From contig NC_088791.1 of the NCBI RefSeq assembly GCF_011386835.1, positions 57,431,498 to 57,495,497 of the forward strand: a stretch of DNA of 64,000 nt, given 5' to 3'. The notes under the pieces are model-generated. The model was not told the origin of the DNA, made no database searches, and saw only the letters and a list, made by a program, of their open reading frames with translations. Both the position numbers and the translations under genes were made by a program. Below are positions 54,366 to 64,000 of the stretch, one piece after another. Origin of the DNA: Chrysemys picta bellii. Taxonomy: Eukaryota; Chordata; Testudines; Emydidae. Position 1 is the stretch's first letter. Every line of letters starts with the position of its first letter.

Positions 54366-55084
54366 ATAAAGCCTTAATTTATGCTTCAGTAGAGTAATTC
54401 TATAATATTTTTTCTTTACACTAAATTAAATATAAATAGACATGCATGTGGGTAATACATTTACACTGATTTTATATACACATATACTTATATGCTCCAA
54501 TTTGTTTTATTATTTTTCATCCTTGTCAAATAAAGCATGCAGCTGTGGAAGTGAATGCTTTGCTTTTATGTGGTTGTGTTTTTCCAATGAGTTTTCACAC
54601 AGATACATGACGTGCTTATGGATACTTTCAGTCCATGTGACAATACACAAATGATGAGAAAGCTGTCTCTCTGAGTGAACTATTTGCATCATATTATATA
54701 AGAAAGTTGAAAGTTGGCCACTTATTCCAATCAATGAAATGGTTTGCAGCAATTTAGTAAGAAAACCTTCAGGCTTTTTCACTGTTGTTTGTCGTCATAT
54801 GGTTGCAGCCTGGGAATAATGGAAGGGTAAAGCCCACCAGCATGTGAATATAAATGGAAGCAGACGTCAATGATTTGAAATTAAATAAATAAATAAATAG
54901 AGCAGAATTTAGAGATAAAGATCATCTGACATATTTTATGGCTTCTAAATAGGAGCAACATTGCTGTTTTAAGCAACATATTTTAAAAGTTGTGGAGCAT
55001 AATTCAGATGATTACTACAAATCACCGAACAAACACACTAGAAAGAGTATTGTATGCAACAGTCCTGCACTGGCAAGGAGATCA
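54366..55084. other. AT-rich unassigned sequence
   Basis: No gene is seen. An (AAAT)n run lies at 54882-54899. Overlapping open frames near 54442-54782 show no domain. Confidence 0.45.
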
Positions 55085-55242
55085 GTTGTATCTTTCAGGA
55101 AGGATGATTTTGGGGTTAGAACATAGGACCCAGAGTCAGAAGATATGGATTCTAGCCCTGGTACTATCCCAAAGCTACCTAGATCGCATTGGACAAGTCA
55201 CTTTACCTCTGACTGATTCAATTCTCCCATCAGTAAAATGAT
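55085..55242 (+). repeat. MIR SINE fragment
   Basis: The plus strand reads 'cccagagtcagaagatatgg', 'ttctagccctggtacta', 'ttggacaagtcactttacct' and 'cccatcagtaaaatg', which follow the MIR consensus order with moderate decay. The copy is near complete in the core and 3' half. Confidence 0.75.
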
Positions 55243-55416
55243 GTTTAGCAAACCTTTTCCAGCCCCTGAGTGGAACAGAAGTGTCCATTATTCAGTTTAT
55301 TTTCTATTACAAATTTCTCTGAAAAGATAAGGGGAGGGATTCTCACTCCAACTGAGGGTTCCGCATACTCCAGTGGTGGTAAAGAGGGGCCACAAAAGCC
55401 CCTTAGCCAGGCCAGG

Positions 55417-55715
55417 GAAGTTACTTACCTGTACCTGGAGGTTCTTCAAGATGTGTGATCCCTATATGTATTCCACTGAGTGTTTATGCATGTGCACCAT
55501 GCTTCCAGAGCCAGAGAATTTGAAAGTAGTGATGTCCATTGGTCCATGCATGTGCCCTGATTCACCTCCTGGTTTCGGGAGGTGCCGACCATGTCTCCAG
55601 TTCCTTCTCCACCACAAATACAACAGATCTGGAGCAGAGGAGAAGGAGGGCAGGACGTGGAATATAGATAGGGACTACACATCTCAAAGAACCTCCAGCT
55701 GCTGGCAAGTAACCT
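55417..55715. repeat. DIRS terminal inverted-repeat hairpin
   Basis: The left arm, 55417-55476, and right arm, 55657-55715, are about 60-base inverted repeats with a few mismatches. The best block is 'ggaggttcttcaagatgtgt' compared with the complement of 'acacatctcaaagaacctcc'. The spacer is 180 bases. In DIRS elements, terminal repeats and an internal complementary region template the closure of the circular intermediate. Confidence 0.75.
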
Positions 55716-55879
55716 CCTCTGCTTCTTCTTTGGGTGATGCTCCCTATTGTATTCCACTGAGGGTGACTAGCAAGCAGGACCTAAGTTGGAAGGATGGTGC
55801 GAGAATGAAGGCGGGAGAGATGAGCGGAGGACAGCTGCACCGAAAGAAGCATCTGTCGCAGAGTTCTGCACTAAGGCAT

Positions 55880-56794
55880 AATGTATAGCAAAGGTGTGTA
55901 CCAAACTCCACATGGATGCTCTACAAATATCCCAAAGCAGTACATCATAGAGGAAGGTCATGGTCAAATCCTGGGCTCTCGCTGAATGGGCCCGCACCCC
56001 TGAGGATGGCTGGAGGCTAGATGATTGATAGCAGAGCATAATGCACTCCAAAATTCACTTAGATATTCATTGTGTGAAGATTGACTGCCCCGGAACTTTT
56101 TCAGCTATTGCACCACACAATCTGGGGGACTCTCCTGATCAGTTTTGTCCTCTGCAGGTAGAAAGCCAAGGCCCAATGGACATTGAGAGAGTGGAGTCAC
56201 TGTTCCTCTTCTGAGGCATGGGCTTTGGGAAGAAAGCAGGTAAGTGAATGGATTGAGTAACATGAAATTGGCTGATGTCATTTGGCAAAGAATTGGGATG
56301 CAGGCACAGGTATACTTTATAGAAAGTCATGAAAGGAGGGTCTGCATCATAGCCCCAAGCTCACTGACCCTTCTCATTGACATGATAGCAATAAGGAAGG
56401 CCACCTTCATGAAAAGCAGGGATATTGAACACAATGCCAGCGGTTTAAAGGGTGCTTTCATTTGTACAGATAGAAACAAGTTGAGGTCCCATTGGGGAGC
56501 AATGGGTTGTAGAGATGGGAAAGTTCTGACAAGGCCCTTCCAAAACAGAGCAGTCAACAGGTGGGTAAAGATGGAGTGTCCTTCCACAGGGCGGTGAAAG
56601 GCTCTAACTGCCAGTAAGTGGACCTTGAGAGAGCTAAGGGTGAGACCTGATCCCTGCAAGAACAGAAGATAGTCCAGGAGGAGGAAAATCCCCACTGCTT
56701 CTGTGTTCTGCCCAGGAAGCAAAGCGTGTCCACTTGACTCAGAAACAATGCCTAATGGATGCCTTCCTGCTGCTGGAGAGGATGTTTTGCACAT
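55880..56794 (-). pseudogene. DIRS tyrosine recombinase
   Basis: The minus frame 56794-56327 contains SGLTLSSLKVHLLAVRAFH, then PQWDLNLFLSVQMKAPFKPL and SMRRVSELGAM, holding the first catalytic Arg of tyrosine recombinases. Further downstream, after stops, at about 55990-55900, GVRAHSARA gives the H-x-x-R pair and VHTFAIHYAL the nucleophile Tyr region. The R...HxxR...Y set is thus visible, but the frame is interrupted. It would have inserted the circular DNA copy. Confidence 0.82.
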
Positions 56795-56872
56795 CTAGAG
56801 AAGATGCCCATCCAAATACCAAGCTCTGATGTGATGCACTTGTGGATTGGGATGGCTGATGTTGCTATTGTG

Positions 56873-57498
56873 TCAGCATATCGGGTAGAGCAGGGATGGG
56901 GATTGGGGGATGGACAGACATACAAAGGAGGTCAGGAAACCAAAACTATAGTGGGCAATCAGAATGACTGTTGCTTTGTCCCATCTGCTCTTGTGATGGA
57001 GCAGGAGAGGAGCGGAGGCGTAACTGAGTTGGTCCGACCAAGGGAGGATGAGAGGATCGCCCTGAGAGTGGTATTCCAAACTCCCTCTGGAACAATATGC
57101 ACTACATTTCCTGTTCACTGGGGATGCGAAGAGGTCCCCGGTCAGAGTTCCCCATTTGTTGAAGATGTCACATTGTATGGTGTCATGGAGTTCCCACTCG
57201 TGGTTGATCGTGAACCCTCTGCTGAGCATGTCTGCAATCACATTCTGAGTCCCTGGGAGATAGGCTGCAGATAAGATGATCTGGTAAGTGATGCACCAGT
57301 GCATCTGAGCACAGAGCTGTTGACCTCATGCCCCCATTTGTTGATGTAACGTGCAGTCGTGGTATTGTCTGACATGATGAGACTATGATGGGAATGGATG
57401 AGTGGGAGAATGGCCTGCCATGTCTTCCTTACAGCTCTGAGCTCCAGAATGTTGATGTGCATTCTGAACTCCTGAGCAGTCCATATTCCCTGTGCCAT
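56873..57498 (-). pseudogene. DIRS RNase H domain
   Basis: The minus frame 57498-57238 contains INILELRAVRKTWQAILPLI and SLIMSDNTTTARYINKWG; ELRA with its Glu and SDNTT with its Asp are the RNase H catalytic blocks as found in DIRS. Frame 57304-56873 continues with ILSAAYLPGTQNVIADMLSR, the block with the last Asp. The two frames overlap and differ, which indicates a shift. Confidence 0.82.
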
Positions 57499-57751
57499 GT
57501 GTTCACCATGTGCGCTCCCCAGCCTAGTAGGGAAGCATCAGTGATAATCGTCTTGTCCAGGGAGGGGTGGTAGGGATGAGATGATCTTGGGGGGAACTGA
57601 CAGCCTGAGGTCCATGGTGTGATGATTGGGTGAGTAAACCATCTGGAGCCACATCTGCAGGCACAGAAGGCGAAGCAAAGATGGTAACATATGTGGCCCA
57701 GAAGGGACAGGTAAGTCCTGGCTGTGACTGAAGGACTGTTGACTACATGAT

Positions 57752-58830
57752 TTATGAGTTATTACAGAACCTGACCCGTGGTAGGTAGGCTTGTGCAGTG
57801 ACTGAGTTGATGGCAGCCCCTATAAAGTCTAGGCATTGTGTGGGATTTAAGGGTTGATTTTTCAACTTGATACTAATCCTGAGGGAAGAAAGGAGGTCAT
57901 GCAATATGGAGGTTGACACTTGGGCCTCGCATCTGGACCGTACCTCCAGGAGCCAGTTGTTGAGATATGGGAATATGAGAACCTCATAACGCCTGATGTG
58001 GGCCACTACAATGGAGAAGACCTTGGTGAAAATTCTGGGAGCAGTAGTGAGTCCAAAGAGAAGGACTCTGAATTGGAAATGTTGCAAGCTGACCGTAAAC
58101 CTCAGGAAACATCTGTGGGCCAGATGACTGTCTATGTAAAAGCAGGCATTCTGAATATCAAGAGCCGTAAACCACATGCCTTTTTCTAATGAGGGGATGA
58201 TCACTGCTAGCGTGACCTTATGAAACTTGGGCTTGCAGATGAACCGACTGAGAAGACGAAGGTTCAGAATCGGCCTCCCCCACCTTCACTTTTCCTTGGT
58301 TATTAGGAAGTAAGTTGAATAGAACCCCATTTCTTGATATTCCAGAGGACCATGCTCTATCGCTCCTCTTTGTAGTAAAGAGTTCATTTCCTGGGTGAGG
58401 ATACTGTCGTGAGAGTGGTCCCTGAGGAGAGATCAGGGGTGAGGGTGGGAGCTGTGGATGAGATAGCGTGATGAACTTGTGGATGACATTTAACACCCAT
58501 TTTGTCCATTGTTATTGCACTCCAATCTGGAAAAAAGAGTGCTAGATAATCCCCCAAAAGGACTGAGGAGTTTGCACAGTAGTAGGCAGAAATATCTTTT
58601 CTGTGAGGTTGTATCTGGGAGGTGGGCTCAGAGGGCACGATCTGTGAATTTTTTTTGACACTTCCAGAGTGGTTCATAGGACTTCTGATGAAAAAAATGG
58701 GTGGTCCTGTAATGTTGTGTAGGGGGCGGTGCAGGCATGTAAATACCCAAGGAATGCAGAGTTGTTCTGGAATCCTTGAGAATATGGAGGGAATCATCCG
58801 TTTTGTTATTAAAAAGATGGGATTCATAAA
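57752..58830 (-). pseudogene. DIRS reverse transcriptase
   Basis: The minus frame 58204-57752 reads EKGMWFTALDIQNACFYIDS (palm motif A, with its Asp), then FRVLLFGLTTAPRIFTKVFS (motif B) and LIFPYLNNWLLEVRSR (motif C). In DIRS, motif C is YLDDWL; here both Asp are Asn, so the polymerase is dead. Downstream, CLDFIGAAINSVTAQAYLP matches the connection region. Frames 58496-58218 and 58827-58384 hold the fingers and linker. Confidence 0.86.
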
Positions 58831-59127
58831 AAGGGAAATCTTACATGGTATTTTGTACCTCTCTAGGGAAACTAAAGGAGTGGAGCCACAATTCCCTCTG
58901 CATGACTATTCCCGTAGCCATGGACCCTAAGCCAATTGACGTCCTCACCACCAGTTTACCTTAGTCTATGATTGTCTGGTGTTGCTGCGGTAGCTTTTTG
59001 GCAAATTTGTCCAGTTTACAGTAATTCAGGAAATCATACTTGGGAAGCAATGCCTGGTAGTTTGAGATCCTGAACTGAAGGCCCAAGACCTTGCGACCCA
59101 AAAGGTCCAATCTCTTTCCCTCCTTAT

Positions 59128-59318
59128 CAGATAAGAACATAAGAACAGCCATACTGGGCCAGACCAAAGGTCCATCTAGCCCAGTATCCTGTCTTCCAAC
59201 AGTGGCCAGTGCCAGGTGCCCCAGAGGGAATGAACAGAACAGGTAATCATCAAGTGATCCATTCCCTGTCATCACCCATTCCCAGCTTCTGGCAAACAGA
59301 GGCTAGGGTCACCATCCC
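59128..59318 (-). mobile_element. CR1 LINE 3' end inserted in DIRS
   Basis: On the plus strand the segment reads 'ataagaacataagaacagcc', the complement of an 8-base tandem CR1 tail, then 'catactgggccagaccaaag' and 'gtccatctagcccagtatcc', the antisense CR1 3' untranslated region. It is truncated to about 190 bases, as is usual for 5'-truncated CR1 insertions. CR1 normally makes no clear target duplication and none is obvious here. Confidence 0.82.
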
Positions 59319-59329
59319 TGGATGTTGCT

Positions 59330-60733
59330 GCCTAGACTGGTCCGTCGCCTCCTGGACCACAAGAGAGTTGTAGGGGGGGTGAAAAAAACAGAAATTCAGA
59401 CCCCTTAGCAGGTACATAATAACACTCCTCCACCCCTTTGGAAGTAGACATACATGTGACCTCCTCCAGGGGATGTGAAGCTCTCCTGCCACTCTACACA
59501 GGAGATCCTGGAACTGACAGAAGTCATCTGGGAGTGAAGGGGATACTGAAGCCACTGCTGCATCTGGAGAGGAAGACAGGAATCTCTCCTGTTCCGTCGG
59601 TACCATTGGAATCGGGCTGAGTGGCTCTTCTTCCATCGCTTGTTCCGAGAGTTTGCTGGAAGGCGCACAAGACAGGGAAATCGATAAAGTGTGTCCTTCA
59701 CGGACCGGGCAGGTTCTGAAGATGGGTATTGGGACCAAGGTCCCCAAGAGGGCCAGCTTGCGGAATCCAGAGGGTGTTGTAGCGGACCCCACGGTGTGGG
59801 AAACCAGTGGCTCCATGGCAGCTGCAGCGGGGGATGCTGTCACAATGTAGGCAGTCTCCCAGAGTGCTCATATGGGCAGTATGGGAGGGACAGTTCCTGC
59901 CCATCATCCAACTTGTCTGAAAATGAAAACTCGACGTGGGTTCTATTGGTGGTACCGTCAGAGCTGGCGGGAAGTGTGTAGATCATTTGAGCAGGTGAGT
60001 GCTATGTCAACTGTGGCATGTCCTGAGGGGGAGTTATAATCTCCCTAGGTATGTAGAGGGTCCAGAAAGGTGTGGAGACATTGGGTCTCCCAGAGCAAAC
60101 ATGTCCTGGGGTTCTGGCACTCTCCCCAATCTCCCAGGAGTTAAGGATATTCTCTCCATACCCTGTACCAGCGCTGGAGCGGTAGACCTCCCCAAAGTGG
60201 ACAGGCCTCATGTCTTATTGGACACCGATGTTGATGGTGTCAGCGGTTCGGTATCCAGTACCGGCAGATGTGTCATCTAGTGAGGCCTCTTCTCATGCTT
60301 GTATGGCTTGCAGCATGTTCCCTCTCCATAACTGGAGGTTGTGGAAGGATTGTCCCCTTTCTTGGGCTTGGAGGACGACAATGTCATGCTTATAGCCATG
60401 CTTCCTTATCTCCACGCTAAGCCCAAGTGCAGGATCCATAGTGATGGTACCACTGCTGCTGGACTCGGACTCCGGAGCCAGAGGGGCACTCCTGGCACTC
60501 AAGCCCATGTCCAGGAGGGCTGCCTGATCTGGATCCGAATGAGACCTAAAGGTGACTTCCATGAGGTGCTTCCGGAGGCAGAGAGCTCGGCCCTCTCAGG
60601 TACAGCTGGGGAAGAATTGGCAGATACTGCACCTGGATGCAATGTGGCCCTCTCCCAAGCAGTAGAGGCAGCATGGATGTTTGTCGCTGACCTAGAAGGA
60701 ACGTGGGCAGGAGGTGCAGATTTTAAAGCCTAG
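59330..60733 (-). pseudogene. DIRS gag-like region
   Basis: Several minus frames (59843-59330, 60211-60002, 60562-60293) are proline- and serine-rich with no fixed fold. Position upstream of the RT and the codon-like composition support a DIRS gag, which is poorly conserved. The frames are broken. A CR1 tail at 59128-59318 has been inserted close by, and one frame runs into it. Confidence 0.5.
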
Positions 60734-61452
60734 GGTCTTCGGCATAATCCAGTACCCATATGTGGGTATGGGGTGGGGGGAGTTTACGAGAAAACAAACC
60801 CCTAAAGTACCTATTCTATTCTTAAAACTTCTAAAAACTCCTTAAACTGTTGACAGTTTGTTAACCAGCAGTCCAACCTGCCAATAGAAGACATTATTTA
60901 ATAAGACAGACAGGATATTGGCCATGTTGCCATCTTGCAGGTTGGGAGAGAGGGCATGTTAGTCTCCTTTATGCCTCTCTGTCTCTGTCTCTCTCTCTCT
61001 CTGTCTCTCACACACACACACACACACATACACCATTCCCAGAGCCTTCACCAGGCACATGGAATACTAGTCTCAGCTTTCAGCTGTACAGTGCCTGACA
61101 TAATGGGGCCCTGGATGCTAAGCCCTGCTGCAATATAGACCAACCAACCAACATTGTCTACTACTATGACTAGCTCTGCACATTAGACTGCAACAACAAG
61201 CAAGAGATAAGTATAGTTCATACTCCAACACCCTTATTCATTAGTGGTGCAAACTGAAAGCCAGCTTCAAGTGTGCTCTCACAAAGTCCAAAAGACATTC
61301 ATTATTTGGATTCAGACCTGGCCTTCACTGAATCGTGATAGCTTTTATACATGGAACTTAAAGAAACACACACCCACACATTGTGCATTTGTCACATCCC
61401 TAATAGACCCAAGTTTAGGACACATTTTGGGTTTTGTATTTAGTAACTCTAC
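60734..61452. other. Intergenic sequence with microsatellites
   Basis: A compound TC/CA repeat lies at 60975-61028. Nothing else is recognised. Confidence 0.5.
60975..61028. repeat. Compound (TC)n(CA)n microsatellite
   Basis: An interrupted TC repeat with TG interruptions runs to about 61008, then about ten CA units follow. It is likely polymorphic. Confidence 0.92.
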
Positions 61453-61464
61453 TTAACCATTATG

Positions 61465-61706
61465 ACAGGTTTCAGAGTAGCAGCCGTGTTAGTCTGTATC
61501 CGCAAAAAGAAGAACAGGAGTACTTGTGGCACCTTAGAGACTAACAAATTTATTAGAGCATAAGCTTTCGTGGACTACAGCCCACTTCTTCGGATGCATA
61601 TAGTCCATTCTATATGCATCCGAAGAAGTGGGCTGTAGTCCACGAAAGCTTATGCTCTAATAAATTTGTTAGTCTCTAAGGTGCCACAAGTACTCCTGTT
61701 CTTCTT
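61465..61706 (-). mobile_element. Penelope-terminus foldback F6
   Basis: This 242-base foldback is flanked by an exact 12-base duplication, TTAACCATTATG, at 61453-61464 and 61707-61718. The left arm is complete, starting 'acaggtttcagagtagcagc'; the right stops at 'cctgttcttc'. The arms are nearly identical, so it is probably young. The loop reads CATATAGTCCATTCTATATG, itself an imperfect palindrome, and matches the sequence just before the terminus in the copy at 50855-51979 ('tccattctatatgcatccg'). Confidence 0.88.
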
Positions 61707-62120
61707 TTAACCATTATGGCCACTTCTGCTTTCAGTGCCACACTGTGTGGCTCTAAGTATTTTTGTAAATGAGGCCAAAGAGCTGATATCCTCCTTTGCA
61801 ACCATTTTATTATTTATTTGCATTACCATACCACCTAGGAGCTCTAGTCATGGAGCAGGACCCCATTGCACTAGGTGTTGTACAAATACTGAACAAAAAG
61901 ACAGACTGTGCCTCAAACAGCTTACAATCTAAATATAATACAAGAGACCACAGATGGATACAGACAGACATGGGAGTACAAGGAAACTGAGACAACATTG
62001 GTCAGCATGGTATGCAGTGGTCTCAGCACACCAGTATTTTGTAGGCATCACAAAACTCACAAAAAAGGAGAGTTTTAAGGAGGGTTTTGAAGGAGAATAA
62101 TAAGATAGCTTTGCAAATAT

Positions 62121-63300
62121 TTACATTGCATTCCTCCCAAGAGTGAGGAGCAGCACGGGAGAAAGCATGAAGATGCTTGTTTGAAAATGTAACAATTGCG
62201 CAATGGAGGCTGATATAGTTGGTTGACCAGAGATGGGAGTCAACATTTCCATAGTCAAGGAGAGATGATAGGTAGGGTTAGGGTAGGTCATGGAGGGCCT
62301 TGAAATTGGAGATGAGCAGCATATGTTTGATGCAATATAGAAGGTGGAGACAGTGGTGGCATTCAAGCAGAGCAGTGACATGGTCAAAGTGACAGGATTG
62401 GAGAATATTTTTTGCAGCAGCATTCTGAATGGATATGAGGGGTAAGATTCCATTGGTCAAGGCCAGAGGCAGTAATCATGATGTGTGATAAGAGCCTGGA
62501 GGAGAATTCCAGTCGTGTGGATGGATAGGAAATACCTTACCTTAGAGATTGTTGTGCAGAACGAGACTCAAGGATGTGAGGATCTAGAAAGAGATCGAGG
62601 TCAAAGACAATGAATGGTTATGGGCCTGAGTGACAGGCAGGAAGGTGTTGTCCAAAGGGATGAAGAAAGGAGGTGGGGGGTGGGAGAAGAAAGGAGGGAA
62701 GATGAGGAGCTCTGTTTTAACCATGTTTAACTTGAGCTGACAGCTAGACATCGATGAGGAGATGTCAGAGAGACAAGTTAAGATTTTAGTTTGGGCAGGA
62801 GGAGACAGGTCTGTAGTAGAGATGTAGATCTGTGAGATATCATTAGAGAGGGAGGGATAGCTCAGTGGTTTGAGCATTGGCCTGTTAAACCTAGGGTTAT
62901 GAGTTCAATCCTTGAGGGGGCCATTTAGGAAACGGGGGTTAAAAAAAAAAACTATCTGGGGATTTGTCCTGCTTTGAGCAGGGGGTTGGACTAGATGATC
63001 TCCTGAGGTCCCTTCCAACCCTGATATTTTATTCTATGATTCCAAATGGTAGTTGTAGCTGTATATGAGATTACCCACAGATAAGGTGTAGCGGACAAAG
63101 AGAAGAAAACCAAGGACAGAGCCCTGTGGAACCATCAGAGAAAACTTGAGGGGAGATAAGGAGAATCTTTTGAAGGAGCAAGTAGAAAACTATCAAGAGA
63201 ACCAGGAGAAGACAGAGTCACAGAAGCCAAAGGAGGACAAGATTTCAAGAAGAAGAGCATAGTAGACTGTGTCGAAGGCAGCTTACAGATCAAAGAAGAT
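62121..63300 (-). pseudogene. L2-type reverse transcriptase remnant
   Basis: On the minus strand near 63290-63240 the sequence reads AAFDTVYYALLLEILSSFGF, palm motif A. After the SINE, frame 62877-62584 reads DISQIYISTTDLSP and then LSDISSSMSSCQLKLNMVKT with ELLIFPP. Further frames, 62460-62121, contain MLLQKIF and LNATTVSTFYIASNI, the 'LPxxxRixyK' region in decayed form. This is the thumb and C-terminal region of an L2-type polymerase. Many stops and shifts are present. Confidence 0.78.
62846..63043 (+). mobile_element. tRNA-derived turtle SINE, plus
   Basis: The SINE starts 'agagagggagggatagctca' and has an A box, 'tagctcagtggtttgagc', and a B box, 'gagttcaatcc'. A middle 'ttgagggggccatttagg' and an A11 run follow. 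The CR1-like tail 'ggttggactagatgatctcc', 'tgaggtcccttccaaccc' and 'tattctatgattc' closes it. It interrupts the L2-type LINE between motif A and the C-terminal frame. The head is not a functional tRNA. Confidence 0.9.
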
Positions 63301-63315
63301 GGGAATGGTATAGTG

Positions 63316-63517
63316 CAATGGTTCTCAAAAAAATTTTCTGGTTACCCCTTTAAAACAGCAAGCCTCTGGGTGAGACCCCCCCTTATAAATTAAAAACACT
63401 TTTTTACATATTTAGCACCATTATAAATGCTGGAGGCAAGGCGGGGTTTGGGGTGGAGGCTGACAGCTAACCTCATGACCCTCTGAGGGGTCCCAATCCC
63501 CAGTTTAAGAACCTCTG
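63316..63517. mobile_element. hAT-like MITE inside the LINE
   Basis: The ends are imperfect inverted repeats: CAATGGTTCTCAAA on the left and 'cagtttaagaacctctg' on the right. This recalls the CAGTGGTTCTCAA termini of Charlie-type hAT elements. It separates palm motif A at 63290-63240 from upstream LINE sequence. An 8-base duplication is not clear. Confidence 0.6.
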
Positions 63518-63721
63518 TAGTTCTGAACTTTAACTAAGTCACTTTTAGAAACATTGTCAGGAGCCATTTCAGTGGAGTGTAAGGGTTGGAAGCCGGATTG
63601 GAGACGGTCAAGGATGAAATTACTGGAGAGGAATATTGGCAGCAATTCTAAACAGCACAATCAATGAGCTTAGAGATGAAAAGGAGAAGAGGGGGTAGTT
63701 GGAGAGCCAAAGGCAATCAAG

Positions 63722-63751
63722 ATTTTATTTATTTTATTTTATTTTATTTTT
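63722..63751. repeat. (TTTTA)n simple repeat
   Basis: About six TTTTA/TTTA units in plus orientation. Confidence 0.9.
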
Positions 63752-64000
63752 ACACAAGACTAAAGCATGTATGTAAGTGAGGGGAAAGAGTCAGAGGAGA
63801 AGAGGTTAAGGAAAAGAGTAAGGGAAAAAATGAAACTGGGCATGAGGGAGATCAGGAGATGGGATGGGATGGGGACAGTGGTGCAAAAGGAGGGATTACA
63901 GGACGAGAGGAGATGAGCAACTTCTGTGTCTGCAATGGGAAGGAGGAGGAGAGAGTTGTAGGAGGGGAAAGGGGAAGGAACGGGGAGCTCAGGGAAGAGG

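Larger units (their letters stand above)
55417..60733 (-). mobile_element. DIRS-type tyrosine-recombinase retrotransposon
   Basis: On the minus strand the order is gag-like region (60733-59330), reverse transcriptase (58830-57752), RNase H (57498-56873) and tyrosine recombinase (56794-55880), followed by inverted-repeat sequence at 55715-55417. DIRS elements integrate through a circle and a tyrosine recombinase, so no target duplication is expected and none is seen. The copy is dead: the RT motif is mutated and frames are broken. A CR1 tail is inserted in gag at about 59128-59318. The 5' terminal repeat is not visible. Confidence 0.85.
61770..64000 (-). mobile_element. L2-type LINE, minus, running off the window
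   Basis: The plus strand begins with the antisense 3' end, 'gaccccattgcactaggtgt' and 'ttacaatctaaatataatac', and continues with antisense RT sequence to about 63290, then upstream sequence to the end of the window. The nested SINE at 62846-63043 and MITE at 63316-63517 interrupt it. The same 3' end in short form is at 25790-25925. The 5' limit is beyond the window. Confidence 0.72.

Noticed and set aside
55373..57274. Plus-strand open frames of up to 171 codons
   Set aside because: The minus strand has clear DIRS recombinase and RNase H motifs here; the plus frames are shadows.
62846..62915. A possible tRNA gene from A and B box sequences
   Set aside because: The module is followed by a CR1-like tail and is repeated at 34318-34497; it is the head of a SINE, and no cloverleaf with paired acceptor ends is visible.
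1..64000. CRISPR arrays, bacterial operons or phage genes
   Set aside because: There are no regularly spaced repeats, no ribosome-binding sites with long adjacent frames, and the SINE, LINE and LTR content is vertebrate.

Overview
The window looks like non-coding, repeat-packed nuclear DNA of a turtle, most likely a cryptodire. The main reason is the SINE copies at 34318-34497 and 62846-63043. They have a tRNA-like head with A and B boxes, a short middle and a CR1-like tail, which matches the tRNA-derived SINE of hidden-necked turtles. The mix of CR1/L3 and L2 LINEs, MIR, Penelope, DIRS and chromodomain gypsy elements, and many solo LTRs with 4-5 base target duplications, fits the same group. 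I recognise no host protein exon and no functional RNA gene. Essentially every coding-like stretch belongs to a transposable element, and nearly all are broken.

Layout. 0-9 kb: MIR, a 124-base MITE with a clear target duplication, two Penelope-derived foldbacks, and degenerate CR1/L3 LINE pieces. 9.4-13.8 kb: a minus-strand LINE reverse transcriptase split by a hAT element, itself split by a solo LTR. 15-19.6 kb: two more foldbacks, a palindromic MITE split by a second copy of the same LTR, and an unrelated LTR. 21.5-24.1 kb: a long CR1-type LINE on the minus strand. 25.4-29 kb: a foldback, an L2/MIR tail and two solo LTRs. 30.3-33.1 kb: one Penelope element inserted into an older one, with a MITE inside the younger. 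33.2-35.8 kb: a dead Tigger/pogo transposon carrying a SINE. 37.2-42.5 kb: a minus-strand LTR retroelement with gag and protease but no polymerase; its 3' LTR holds two further LTRs and a hAT MITE. 46.8-53.5 kb: a decayed Ty3/gypsy chromodomain element invaded by a solo LTR, a Penelope element and a hAT MITE. 55.4-60.7 kb: a minus-strand DIRS tyrosine-recombinase element with a CR1 tail inserted. 61.5-64 kb: another foldback, then an L2-type LINE with a SINE and a MITE in it.

The most coherent signal is the Penelope-like family. Six short (197-242 base) foldbacks with 12-15 base target duplications carry the same terminal sequence as two longer copies encoding a GIY-YIG endonuclease. Every Penelope insertion here has an inverted segment or inverted duplication at its 5' side. 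Several copies retain a hammerhead-ribozyme-like core next to the terminus. Together they suggest a retrotransposition route that regularly ends in hairpin or twin-primed cDNA.
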